A DNA stretch of 64,000 nt, from the NCBI GenBank assembly GCA_019322815.1, contig JAHWIB010000001.1, forward strand, positions 1 to 64,000. The letters run 5' to 3'. The DNA comes from Candidatus Woesearchaeota archaeon. GTDB lineage: Archaea; Nanobdellota; Nanobdellia; Woesearchaeales; WJKL01. Every line of letters starts with the position of its first letter. Position 1 is the stretch's first letter. Below the pieces are notes generated by a model. The model made no database searches. It saw only the letters and a program-made list of their open reading frames with translations, and was not told where the DNA came from. The position numbers and the translations under genes are program-made. Positions 1-6,901 of the stretch are shown here, in pieces.

Positions 1-115
1 AGTCATATTCGGGAATCTCTGGCTTAAAGCCTACATGCGGCTCGCCAGAGCATAATATAGCTTGTCATACCCTTCATCAGCTAATAGAACCTAGTCATCC
101 ACCTAATAGCGTAAG
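1..115 (-). rRNA. rrl: 23S rRNA, 5' end only (gene runs off the window)
   Basis: Read on the minus strand this matches the conserved 5' end of archaeal large-subunit rRNA: a GGTGGATGACT block, then a GCTGATGAAGG block, then GGCGAGCCGCA. The 5' boundary near 115 is approximate because the mature end is not marked by sequence alone. It follows 16S and tRNA-Ala on the same strand, so the operon has the classic 16S-tRNA-Ala-23S order, which is not universal in DPANN archaea. The rest of the gene lies outside the window. Confidence 0.9.
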
Positions 116-260
116 ATCTTACACTCAATCTATGTATGGTATCATCAATATGAATTGGGTTTTTTCATATCTTACCCTTCATCCAAAATTTTTAAGTTTT
201 TGGATTGCGATATCAAATCAGTTAAAACCGATTTGAATTGTTTGTCTGGATTTTATAAAA

Positions 261-449
261 TGGACTCGTCGGGAAATTCACAAAGGTCACGCGAACGACT
301 AGTGAGCTCGTGTGGCTTCACGCCGCACTTTGCGTGTCAACCGAGCGTAACCAGTTGTTTTGAACCCGAGGCCCCCGCCTTAATTGGAACAAACAAATCA
401 ATGCTTGTTCTTGCAAGGGCGATGCTCTACCAGACTGAGCTACGAGCCC
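261..449 (-). tRNA. tRNA-Ala(UGC) with two introns, in the rRNA operon spacer
   Basis: The acceptor strands GGGCTCG (443-449) and CGAGTCC (262-268) pair and the discriminator is A (261). The anticodon loop gives T-G-C. The gene is 189 nt because it carries two insertions. A 31-nt intron (381-411) sits at the canonical 37/38 site; removing it gives the stem TCGCC/GGCGG with a 7-nt loop. An 84-nt intron (275-358) sits in the T-loop at 59/60. Removing both leaves about 74 nt with a normal cloverleaf and a TTCAAAT T-loop. A spacer tRNA-Ala is usual in archaeal rRNA operons; a T-loop intron in it is not. Confidence 0.95.
275..358 (-). other. 84-nt T-loop intron (59/60) of tRNA-Ala
   Basis: The T-stem TCGGG/CCCGA is intact, but the loop is interrupted after TTCAAA and resumes with T. 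Exon TTCA pairs with intron TGAA (4 bp), flanked by three-base bulges AAA and TTT. Cutting each bulge after its second base restores a 7-nt TTCAAAT loop. This is a standard bulge-helix-bulge substrate of the archaeal tRNA-splicing endonuclease. The intron begins with a CAACTG/CGGTTG hairpin that is also seen in the tRNA-Glu T-loop intron. Confidence 0.88.
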
Positions 450-481
450 ATATATCATTTTTGATAAAATGATTATAAAAA

Positions 482-496
482 ATGAGTAAATTTGAC
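482..496 (-). other. 3' half of the 16S rRNA processing stem
   Basis: Just downstream of 16S this segment can pair with 2151-2164, just upstream of 16S: ATGAGTAA with TTACTCAT and TTGAC with GTCAA, separated by small bulges. Archaeal pre-16S is excised at a bulge-helix-bulge formed by its flanks, and this is the obvious candidate helix. Confidence 0.65.
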
Positions 497-508
497 ATAT
501 AAAAATAA

Positions 509-551
<43 letters not shown>

Positions 552-625
552 GACGACTTAACCCGCCTCACTGAGTTTAGATTCGATTTACCTTAAAGAT
601 GAATCTCACCTAAACCCTGCTCGGA

Positions 626-670
<45 letters not shown>

Positions 671-1090
671 GAAGATGATGACTTCCGATTACTAGGGATT
701 CCAGCGTCATGAGGGCAAATTACAGTCCTCAATCTGAACTAAGATAAGGTTTAGAGGTTTAACTTCTCCTTACGGAGTTGTATCCCATTGTCCTTATCAT
801 TGTTGCGCGCGTGTAGCCCAGAAGATTCGGAGCATACAGACCTATCGTAGCCTGCGCCTTCCTCCTTGTTTCCAAGGCAGTCCCCACAATGTGCTCAATC
901 CAAGATGTTGCTAGCAATTGTAGGTACAGGTCTCGCTCGTTGCCTGACTTAACAGGACACTTTACAGCACGAGCTGACGACGGCCATGCACTACCTCTCG
1001 GCTTGTCTGGTAAGGCCTTTAACCTGACCTTCATCCTGCCGTCGCTTCTGGTGAGATTTTCTGCGTTGAATTAGATTAAACCGCACGCCG

Positions 1091-1142
<52 letters not shown>

Positions 1143-1246
1143 ATACTTCCCAGGTGGCGAGCTTAACACCTTCGTTTCGACACTACATATTCACGAAGAA
1201 TATGTAACACCTTGCTCGCAGCGTTTATGGCCAGGACTACTCGGGT

Positions 1247-1349
1247 AATTAGCGAGTAAATCATCATATAACAATTTCTTTCTTTAACTTGTAATAGTCT
1301 TAATGAACGAATTACGAGCTAATTCCAGAAATCAGACATGATTTCTCGT
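1247..1349 (-). other. 16S rRNA intron (about E. coli position 794/795)
   Basis: The universal block GGATTAGATACCC is broken after GGATTAGAT and resumes as ACCCGAGTAGTCC 103 nt later. Exon TTAG pairs with intron CTAA; the bulges are ATA and TTA; an inner helix CGAG/CTCG extends into AAATCAT/ATGATTT. Cutting after the second base of each bulge restores GGATTAGATACCC exactly. There is no room for a homing endonuclease. The insertion falls inside the binding site of the common 806R amplicon primer. Confidence 0.92.
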
Positions 1350-1724
1350 ATCTAATCCGGTTCGCTCCCCTGGCTTTCGTCCCTCACCGTCAGAGCTGTA
1401 CTAGTTAGACGCTTTCGCCACAGGTGGTCCTCCAAGGATTATAGCATTTTACCGCTCCCCTTGGAATACCTCTAACTCCTTCCAGTCTCAAGTTTAACAG
1501 TATCTTTTGCACACCGTTACGTTAAGCGCAACGATTTCACAAAAGACTTAATAAACAGGCTACGGACGCTTTAGACCCAATAATTGTGATTGCCACTTGT
1601 GACGCTGGTGTTACCGCGGCTGCTGGCACCAGTCTTACCCATCACTTATTCGCCAAGATTTTTGCTCTTGGCAAAAGCCTATGCAAAGCATAAGCACTTG
1701 GGATTCCCTTATCACACTTTCGTG

Positions 1725-1763
<39 letters not shown>

Positions 1764-1838
1764 AGGACCAGTATCTCAGTGTCCTTCTCGGAGCTGCCTC
1801 TCACAAGGCTCCTACTGATCTTCGGCTTGGTGAGCATA

Positions 1839-1858
1839 TAAAATTCCAAAGAATTTTA
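1839..1858 (-). repeat. Small palindrome in the helix 11 extension of 16S
   Basis: TAAAATTC and GAATTTTA form an 8-bp hairpin with loop CAAA, inside an extra segment of about 45 nt between the GGTAA and CACCAAGCC blocks of 16S. Almost the same palindrome occurs at 52109-52129 between nusA and rps12. It could be a helix extension or a small inserted element. Confidence 0.6.
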
Positions 1859-2289
1859 ATTAGTTTCTTTGAAAATACTTTACCTCGCCAACAACCTAAT
1901 CAGCCGCCAACTCATCCTTAGGCGCCGGAGCTTTCAGAAAAGAGATATTCCAATACTCTTTTCTTATCCAGCATTAGCCTCAGTTTCCCAAAGTTATTCT
2001 GGACCTAAGGGTAAATTATTGACGTGTTACTGAGCAGTTCGCCGGTGTTTCCGAAGAAACCCCTTGACTTGCATGGCTTAGTCGAATCCCAATAGCAGCA
2101 ACCTCCCGCAGGATCAACGGGAATTAAAATTGGTCGCATGAATCTTAAAAGTCAACTTACTCATTTATACTTAATACTCTATTAAGTACTCATAATTTGG
2201 TTTATGTTTGCCATCTATATGTTGCTTAGAATTTGGATATCTAATATATAGATTAATTGGTGGCGATAGTGTTTTTGAAATCATCAGCT

Positions 2290-2397
2290 TATATATAAAT
2301 GTTACGCTGATAATCTTGTTTTTAGAATTCGAAGATATAATCTTCTGCTATACCTCTCAAATATAGTAGTAATATAGAAAAAATGACCATTTATAAA
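2290..2397 (-). promoter_or_regulatory. Candidate rRNA promoters (two TATA boxes)
   Basis: Minus-strand TATA-like octamers occur at 2389-2397 (TTTATAAA) and 2290-2299 (TTTATATATA), both in the AT-rich leader upstream of 16S and downstream of eL41. Starts about 26 bases downstream would fall near 2367 and 2268. Which of them is used cannot be told from sequence. The rest of 2125-2417 holds the 5' processing arm and no gene I can support. Confidence 0.4.
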
Positions 2398-2417
2398 GCT
2401 TTTGTTTTTGATATTAT

Positions 2418-2519
2418 TTATTTCTTAGCCCTTAATCTCTTTTCTTTCTTCATTCTCTTGCGCTGCCATTTCCAGCGCATTTGACCTTTCTTTTTCCATC
2501 TTCTTGAACTTCTTTTCAT
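2418..2519 (-). CDS. rpl41e: Ribosomal protein eL41
   Basis: A 33-residue frame starting ATG at 2519 and ending TAA at 2418-2420 encodes an extremely basic protein. Its core RRWKKKGQMRWKWQRKRMKK matches the archaeal-eukaryal eL41 pattern of alternating Trp and Lys/Arg on one long helix. eL41 sits at the interface of the ribosomal subunits and is the smallest ribosomal protein, so it is commonly missed. It lies 51 nt downstream of tRNA-Glu and upstream of 16S on the same strand. A longer overlapping frame on the same strand runs into the tRNA and is not real. No clear Shine-Dalgarno precedes the ATG. Confidence 0.85.
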   Translation of the reverse strand: MKRSSRRWKKKGQMRWKWQRKRMKKEKRLRAKK

Positions 2520-2570
2520 TTAATTCTTCAGGAAATTTTTTCCTTACTTTACCTCCATTACAATTAATAA

Positions 2571-2719
2571 TGCCCCCAGCGGGACTTTCGTAACCGATTG
2601 CTGAAACCAGTTGATTCGAACCCACGTCCCAGCCTGTTTTCGATGAAATCGCAAAACTTAAAATCCGCGATTTTCAGCACGAAAAGGCTGGATGATTGGC
2701 CGGACTACACCATGGGGGC
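2571..2719 (-). tRNA. tRNA-Glu(UUC) with two introns
   Basis: The acceptor GCCCCCA pairs with TGGGGGC and the discriminator is A. The D-arm GTGTAGTCCGGCCAATCAT is the typical archaeal Glu/Asp form. The anticodon stem CAGCC/GGCTG closes a loop with T-T-C and G37. A 44-nt intron (2636-2679) lies at 37/38 and a 30-nt intron (2585-2614) in the T-loop at 59/60. Unspliced length is 149 nt and spliced length about 75. It lies 2 nt from tRNA-Ile, so the two are probably co-transcribed. Confidence 0.93.
2585..2614 (-). other. 30-nt T-loop intron (59/60) of tRNA-Glu
   Basis: After TTCGAA the T-loop is interrupted and resumes with T CCCGC. Exon TTCG pairs with intron CGAA (4 bp), with three-base bulges AAT and AGT; cuts after the second base of each give TTCGAAT. 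The inner hairpin CAACTG/CGGTTA resembles the first hairpin of the tRNA-Ala T-loop intron, down to a shared CAACTGGTT. Confidence 0.9.
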
Positions 2720-2721
2720 AA

Positions 2722-2822
2722 TGAGCCTGCGGGGATTTGAACCCCAGACCTTCGCCTCACTTAGTTGCGTAGAGCGCAGTCATATAAGAGCGACGCTCTA
2801 AACCAGGCTGAGCTACAGGCTC
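2722..2822 (-). tRNA. tRNA-Ile(UAU) with one intron
   Basis: The acceptor GAGCCTG pairs with CAGGCTC, with discriminator A, and the T-arm (TTCAAAT) is intact. A 25-nt intron (2758-2782) sits at 37/38: exon CTTA pairs with intron TAAG, with bulges TAT and TGA. Splicing gives the loop CTTATAA, hence anticodon UAU for AUA codons. Most archaea instead read AUA with a CAU anticodon modified to agmatidine, so a genuine UAU tRNA is notable; it is known from a few lineages such as Nanoarchaeum. Misplacing the intron would not remove the T-A-T from the loop. Confidence 0.85.
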
Positions 2823-2877
2823 AGTATATTGTTTATATTAAAAACTTGCGGTTTCTATTTAAAGTTTTCTAGGAATA

Positions 2878-2949
2878 TGCGGTAGCTGGGATTTGAACCC
2901 AGGTCGCAACGTTGGCAACGTCGCATACTAACCACTATACTACTACCGC
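2878..2949 (-). tRNA. tRNA-Gly(GCC), no intron
   Basis: A complete 72-nt cloverleaf with acceptor GCGGTAG/CTACCGC, anticodon stem CGACG/CGTTG, anticodon GCC and T-loop TTCAAAT. It is the only uninterrupted tRNA in the window. Its 5' end is one base from the stop codon of the 2951-3439 gene. Confidence 0.97.
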
Positions 2950-2950
2950 A

Positions 2951-3439
2951 TTAACCAAAATAACTTCCCTTATCACTAGGCATGTCACTTTGCCAGCTCT
3001 CAAGATTTATGTTTGCCAGCTCTAGTATCATCTTTTTGATCTTTTTCCATTCTGTAAAATATTTTTTAATAAACTCAGCGTCTTTCTGTTCATAATTTTC
3101 CAAGTCTAATTTTGTAGACAGCCTGTTTATGAACATTATTTCCTTTATTAATTTGGTTACTTTATTCTTTTGCTCTTCATTAAATGCTTCAGATTCTCTT
3201 ACTAATATAGCTGATTGGGGATTTGGCATAATAAAATTATGCAGATAATTTATCCACCCATAAAACAAGCTGACCATAAGCCTTCTAGTATATCTAAGAG
3301 GGAAGGAAGGAGATAAATTTTTTTCTTTGATAATATCATATATCTCAAACTGGTCATTTAGCTCTTTTATACTAGGAAGATCATACTTAGATTTCAATTT
3401 ATTATATTTATCCTCAAATTTGTTAATGTTAGTTTCCAT
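2951..3439 (-). CDS. Hypothetical protein (162 aa) between tRNA genes
   Basis: I do not recognise this family. It is a soluble, mostly helical, Lys/Glu-rich protein with no signal peptide and no Cys motif; a hydrophobic patch near residues 52-70 (LMVSLFYGWINYLHNFIM) could be a buried helix. The start is ATG at 3439, 11 nt from the CCA-like trinucleotide that follows tRNA-Val. The stop ends one base before tRNA-Gly. The message would therefore be released by tRNA end-processing on both sides. Codon use matches neighbouring genes, so I take it as real. Confidence 0.75.
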   Translation of the reverse strand: METNINKFEDKYNKLKSKYDLPSIKELNDQFEIYDIIKEKNLSPSFPLRYTRRLMVSLFYGWINYLHNFIMPNPQSAILVRESEAFNEEQKNKVTKLIKEIMFINRLSTKLDLENYEQKDAEFIKKYFTEWKKIKKMILELANINLESWQSDMPSDKGSYFG

Positions 3440-3466
3440 TTTAAAATAATGGTGGGCCCACCCGGA

Positions 3467-3481
3467 CTTTCGAAATTATTT
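3467..3481 (-). other. 15-nt T-loop intron (59/60) of tRNA-Val
   Basis: The T-loop reads TTCGAA, then 15 extra bases, then T and the 3' T-stem CCGGG. Exon TTCG pairs with intron CGAA; the bulges are AAA and AGT; cuts after the second base of each give TTCGAAT. At 15 nt this is close to the smallest size that still forms a bulge-helix-bulge. Confidence 0.85.
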
Positions 3482-3616
3482 TTCGAACCGGGGACCCTCA
3501 CCTCTCTAACCTTTTTGCTTGCGAAGCAAGCCTGAGGTTTGCGCCCTAAGGGAAGCAAACCGCATTTTCCCAGGTTTTTTGCGTAAGCAAAAAAGCTGTA
3601 AGGGTGATGTCATAGC

Positions 3617-3647
3617 TTCTAGCCGCGAGCGATTTTGCATCGCAGGT
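3617..3647 (-). other. 31-nt D-loop intron (18/19) of tRNA-Val
   Basis: Exon 1 ends GGTCTAGCG and exon 2 begins GCTATGAC. Together they restore the invariant G18-G19. Exon CTAG pairs with intron CTAG, with three-base bulges CGA and AAG, and the inner hairpin GCGAT/ATCGC closes the intron. Cutting after the second base of each bulge gives exactly the expected D-arm. Confidence 0.82.
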
Positions 3648-3758
3648 CGCTAGACCATGGGCCCTTAATAAGAATAAATTTAAGTGATAATATTTAAAGC
3701 TTTTGAGAAAAGAACCAATTTAAAAAAATATATAAATCAACAAATATAATTTATTAAT

Positions 3759-4550
3759 ATGGAAGAAATCCAGGTAAACACAAAAAACACAGATCTTCAT
3801 GATCAGGTATTTGAAATAATTTTTGATAAAGAAGACGTTACTTGGCAGTCTATGCTCTATGAGCTTGTAAGGACAGAAAATATGGATCCTTGGGATATCA
3901 ATGTCAGTCAGCTTGCCCAGAGATTTCTTGATATGCTTAAGACTTTAAAAGAGATGGATTTTAGGGTATCTGGGAAAATTATTCTTGCAGCTGCAATACT
4001 TTTAAAATTAAAATCAACAAGGCTTGTTGGAGAAGATATCTCAAATCTTGACAGGCTGTTTTCTCAGGCCGGAGAAGAAGAGGAAGGCCTTCTTGATGAA
4101 TTGTATGATGCTCCAGTTCAAAAACAAGATCCTGAAAACTTCACTTTGATTCCAAGAACACCCCAGCCAAGAAAAAGAAAGGTTTCTATTTTTGATTTAG
4201 TCGGCGCTTTACAAAAAGCAATGGAAGTTAAAAAAAGGAGAGTAATGAGGGATATTCCAACAATCAAAGTAGAGATTCCAGAGAAAAAAGTAGATATTTC
4301 AGAGGTTATTAAGTCAATGTACGGAAGAATAAAAAATTTTTTTGTACAGCATCAAAATACAAAATTAACATTTACAAAATTAATCCCTTCTGGAAGCAAG
4401 CAGGACAAGGTTTTCACATTCATTCCTTTGCTGCATTTGACAAACCAAAGAAAGATAGATATATTCCAATACCAACATTTTGGTGAAATAGAAGTTCAAT
4501 TATTAAAGAATACTCTTATCAAGGATATTAATAAAGAATTGCCTTCTTAA
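3759..4550 (+). CDS. scpA: Segregation and condensation protein ScpA (kleisin)
   Basis: A 263-residue ScpA-type kleisin that would bridge the heads of an SMC dimer in chromosome organisation. The N-terminal helical region (about 25-90, with ENMDPWDINVSQLAQRFLDM and ILAAAILLKLKSTRLV) matches the SMC-binding domain of the family. A basic linker follows, and a C-terminal winged-helix region (about 200-260) ends in the expected EIEVQL strand. A TATATAAA box at 3729-3735 lies about 26 bases upstream of the ATG, so the message is probably leaderless. It heads a plus-strand run with prefoldin and FtsY. No SMC gene is in the window. Confidence 0.88.
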   Translation: MEEIQVNTKNTDLHDQVFEIIFDKEDVTWQSMLYELVRTENMDPWDINVSQLAQRFLDMLKTLKEMDFRVSGKIILAAAILLKLKSTRLVGEDISNLDRLFSQAGEEEEGLLDELYDAPVQKQDPENFTLIPRTPQPRKRKVSIFDLVGALQKAMEVKKRRVMRDIPTIKVEIPEKKVDISEVIKSMYGRIKNFFVQHQNTKLTFTKLIPSGSKQDKVFTFIPLLHLTNQRKIDIFQYQHFGEIEVQLLKNTLIKDINKELPS

Positions 4551-4593
4551 ATCTACAAAACCTTTTTAAATATAACTTATATTTTCTATTGAA

Positions 4594-4773
4594 ATGGCAG
4601 CCGAACTAAAAAAAGAGGAAAAAGAAGCTTTAAAATATTTGATAAAGCAGGAATTAAAACGCTTTAAAGAGCAGGAAAAAGGCATAAAAGAACTAAGGCC
4701 TGAGTTGCCGTTCTTAGCAGTTGAAGAAAACTATGAAGTTTTGCTTGAAAAATTATTAAAAAAATTAAAATGA
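4594..4773 (+). CDS. Small charged hypothetical protein (59 aa)
   Basis: This frame opens with ATG at 4594 and overlaps the next start as ATGA (4770-4773), a translational-coupling arrangement. It is helical and Lys/Glu-rich with no recognisable domain. A TTTAAATATA element at 4565-4574 could be its TATA box. The family is unknown to me. Its position in front of prefoldin alpha resembles the short uncharacterised or ribosomal-protein-like genes that often precede it in archaea, but I do not see a match. Confidence 0.7.
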   Translation: MAAELKKEEKEALKYLIKQELKRFKEQEKGIKELRPELPFLAVEENYEVLLEKLLKKLK

Positions 4774-5177
4774 AAGATAAGAAACAGCTTCAGGAAAAGT
4801 ATATGCAAATGCAGATGATAGAACAACAGATGCAGCAGGTTCAGAAACAGCTTAAGCTCTTAGAAAGCCAGATGCAGGAATTAAACCTGACAGAACAAGC
4901 TCTTGATGACATTAAAACTACAAAAATTGGAACAGAGATTTTAGTTCCGATGGCATCAGGAATATTTGTTAAAGCAGAGCTGAAAGATAATAAGGAGCTT
5001 GCTGTAAATGTTGGTGCAAACACTGTTGTTAAAAAAAATATTGATGAAGCAAAAAAATTGATTACTGACCAGCTGGAAGAAATAACTAATATGCAGCAGG
5101 AACTGAATATTAATCTTGAAAAGCTTTCATTATCTGCCCAATCATTAGAAAAAGAACTTACAAAATTAATTCAATAA
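4770..5177 (+). CDS. pfdA: Prefoldin subunit alpha
   Basis: Alpha subunit of the hexameric prefoldin (GimC) chaperone, which captures unfolded proteins and passes them to the thermosome. At 135 residues it is of normal length. It has an N-terminal coiled coil (about 1-45, Gln/Met-rich), a central beta-hairpin region (about 50-88, with ILVPMASGIFVKAEL and the GANTVV motif typical of alpha subunits) and a C-terminal coiled coil (about 92-135). It is coupled to the upstream gene by ATGA and sits directly before ftsY, a common archaeal arrangement. Confidence 0.93.
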   Translation: MKDKKQLQEKYMQMQMIEQQMQQVQKQLKLLESQMQELNLTEQALDDIKTTKIGTEILVPMASGIFVKAELKDNKELAVNVGANTVVKKNIDEAKKLITDQLEEITNMQQELNINLEKLSLSAQSLEKELTKLIQ

Positions 5178-5179
5178 AA

Positions 5180-6523
5180 ATGTTTAATTTCTTAAAGAAA
5201 AAATTAAAATCTGTTGTTTCATCATTTTCTAAAAAAATAGATGAACAAGGAAAAGAAGAAAAAAAAGAAATTCTAGAAGAGCCAGAAAAAAAACCAACAG
5301 CAGAAGAGCTTTTAGAAGAGTCCAAAGAAAGACCAGTAGAAAAAATAGTCAGGGAAGCTGAAGAAGAAAAAGAATTAAAAGAAGAGATTGAAGATATAAA
5401 AAAAGAAATAGAAGTAGAAAAAGAAAAACCAAAATCAGAAGAAATTAAGGAAATAAAAAAGGAAATAAAAGAAATAAAAGAAAAAGTAAAAGAGGTAGAA
5501 AAAGAAAGAAAAGAGCCTATAGAAGAAAAATCTGCTGAATTTCCCAAGGAAGAAGAAACACCTAAAGAAGAGCCAAAGATAATAGAAAAGAAAGAATCTG
5601 AAATTCCTAAAGAGGAAAAAAAGCCTGGAGAAATAAAACCAGAAGAGAAAAAAGGATTCTTTGCAAAACTAAAACAAAAAGTAGTTACTAAAAAAATAGA
5701 TGAAAAACAGTTTGATGATTTATTTTGGGATTTAGAATTAGCTTTATTAGAAAACAATGTTGCAGTAGAGGTAATTGAAAAAATAAAACAGGATTTGAAG
5801 CAAAATCTTGTAGACAAGCCAATTTCCAGAACAAAAATAACAAAAACAATAACTGATTCATTAAATCAGACAATAGAAGGATTGTTTGATATAGACCAAA
5901 TTGATTTATTAGAAAAAGCAAAACAAAAAAAACCTTTAGTAATATGCTTTGTTGGAATTAATGGATCAGGAAAAACAACAACAATTGCAAAAATCGCTAA
6001 ATTCTTTGAAAAAAATAAAATGTCCTGCGTTTTAGCTGCCTCAGATACATTTAGGGCAGCTGCAATTGATCAGCTGCAAAAACATGCAGATAATCTTGGA
6101 ATAAAATTAATCAAACATGATTATGGAAGCGATGCAGCAGCAGTCGCATTTGATGCAATAAAACATGCACAAGCAAAAAATATTGATGCTGTTCTTATTG
6201 ATACAGCAGGAAGAATACATTCAAATGTTAATTTGATGGATGAGATGAAAAAAATAATCAGAGTTGCAAAACCTGATTTAAAGATATTTGTAGGAGAGAG
6301 CATAACAGGAAATGACTGCACTGAACAGGCAAATAAATTCAATGAAGCAGTTGGTATTGATGGCATTATTCTTTCAAAAGCAGATATCGATGAAAAAGGA
6401 GGAGCAGCAATTTCAGTAAGTCATGTAACAGGCAAGCCAATCTTGTTTTTAGGTGTTGGCCAGGGATATGAGGACTTGAAAGAGTTTGATAAAAGGATAA
6501 TTTTAAATAATATAGGATTATAA
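5180..6523 (+). CDS. ftsY: Signal recognition particle receptor FtsY
   Basis: GTPase that docks SRP-ribosome complexes at the membrane. Residues about 10-165 are a long, highly charged Glu/Lys-rich region, the usual membrane-proximal A domain. The NG domain follows, with P-loop GINGSGKTT near residue 260, DTFRAAA near 290, DTAGR near 341, a SKAD specificity motif near 400 and GVGQGYEDL near the end. Length (447) is within the range for the family. The gene starts 3 nt after the prefoldin stop codon, so the pair is probably co-transcribed. Confidence 0.96.
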   Translation: MFNFLKKKLKSVVSSFSKKIDEQGKEEKKEILEEPEKKPTAEELLEESKERPVEKIVREAEEEKELKEEIEDIKKEIEVEKEKPKSEEIKEIKKEIKEIKEKVKEVEKERKEPIEEKSAEFPKEEETPKEEPKIIEKKESEIPKEEKKPGEIKPEEKKGFFAKLKQKVVTKKIDEKQFDDLFWDLELALLENNVAVEVIEKIKQDLKQNLVDKPISRTKITKTITDSLNQTIEGLFDIDQIDLLEKAKQKKPLVICFVGINGSGKTTTIAKIAKFFEKNKMSCVLAASDTFRAAAIDQLQKHADNLGIKLIKHDYGSDAAAVAFDAIKHAQAKNIDAVLIDTAGRIHSNVNLMDEMKKIIRVAKPDLKIFVGESITGNDCTEQANKFNEAVGIDGIILSKADIDEKGGAAISVSHVTGKPILFLGVGQGYEDLKEFDKRIILNNIGL

Positions 6524-6546
6524 ACATAAAAAAGGAGGCTGATATA

Positions 6547-6849
6547 ATGGCAAAAGAAGATCAATCAAAGATAGTTGCAATAGTGAGCTATATAACCTTA
6601 ATTGGGTGGATAATTGCTCTTATTATGAACCAGAGCAAAAAAACAGAGCTAGGAAGCTTTCATATAAGACAGGCTTTGTTGATTTATATAGTGTGGTTTA
6701 TTTTTTGGTGGATCCCTGTTATAGGATGGATTCTAAATATAGTAGTATTTGTTTTTTGGATAATGGGCTTGGTTTATGCAGCTCAAGGCCAGAAAAAAGA
6801 AGTTCCACTTTTAGGTCCATTGGCTCAAAAATGGTTTAAAGCATTATAA
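6547..6849 (+). CDS. DUF4870-type small membrane protein
   Basis: A 100-residue protein with three hydrophobic segments (about 10-27, 43-62 and 63-82) and the SFHIRQALLIYIVWF signature of DUF4870 (Tic20-like) proteins. The function of the family is not established. A strong Shine-Dalgarno (AAAGGAGG at 6530-6537) lies 9 nt before the ATG, unlike the leaderless genes nearby. It is the first of three short membrane-protein genes in a row. Confidence 0.8.
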   Translation: MAKEDQSKIVAIVSYITLIGWIIALIMNQSKKTELGSFHIRQALLIYIVWFIFWWIPVIGWILNIVVFVFWIMGLVYAAQGQKKEVPLLGPLAQKWFKAL

Positions 6850-6901
6850 ATCATTTTATTTTTTTATTTTAATTAAAAGGGATTATAGGAGATGATAAAA
6901 A

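Larger units (their letters stand above)
3453..3664 (-). tRNA. tRNA-Val(UAC) with three introns
   Basis: The acceptor GGGCCCA pairs with TGGGCCC and the discriminator is A; CCA follows directly (3450-3452), possibly encoded. Introns are 31 nt in the D-loop between G18 and G19 (3617-3647), 93 nt at 37/38 (3504-3596) and 15 nt in the T-loop at 59/60 (3467-3481). Splicing yields a D-loop with the invariant GG, the anticodon stem TCACC/GGTGA with loop CTTACAA and a TTCGAAT T-loop. The 212-nt gene is almost two-thirds intron. Each exon set matches archaeal tRNA-Val well. Confidence 0.92.

Noticed and set aside
155..472. Plus-strand open frame of 105 codons across the rRNA spacer
   Set aside because: It runs across tRNA-Ala and its introns on the opposite strand; no start signal and no protein-like composition.
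2425..2625. A 66-codon minus-strand frame next to tRNA-Glu
   Set aside because: Its N-terminal third is tRNA-Glu sequence, and the correct frame in the rest encodes eL41.
3450..3452. Encoded CCA end on tRNA-Val
   Set aside because: CCA follows A73, but none of the other tRNAs here has it, so chance is likely; mentioned only in the tRNA entry.
5158..5921. Long Ser/Phe-rich frames antisense to ftsY
   Set aside because: They are mirror images of the Glu/Lys-rich region of FtsY and have no independent signals.
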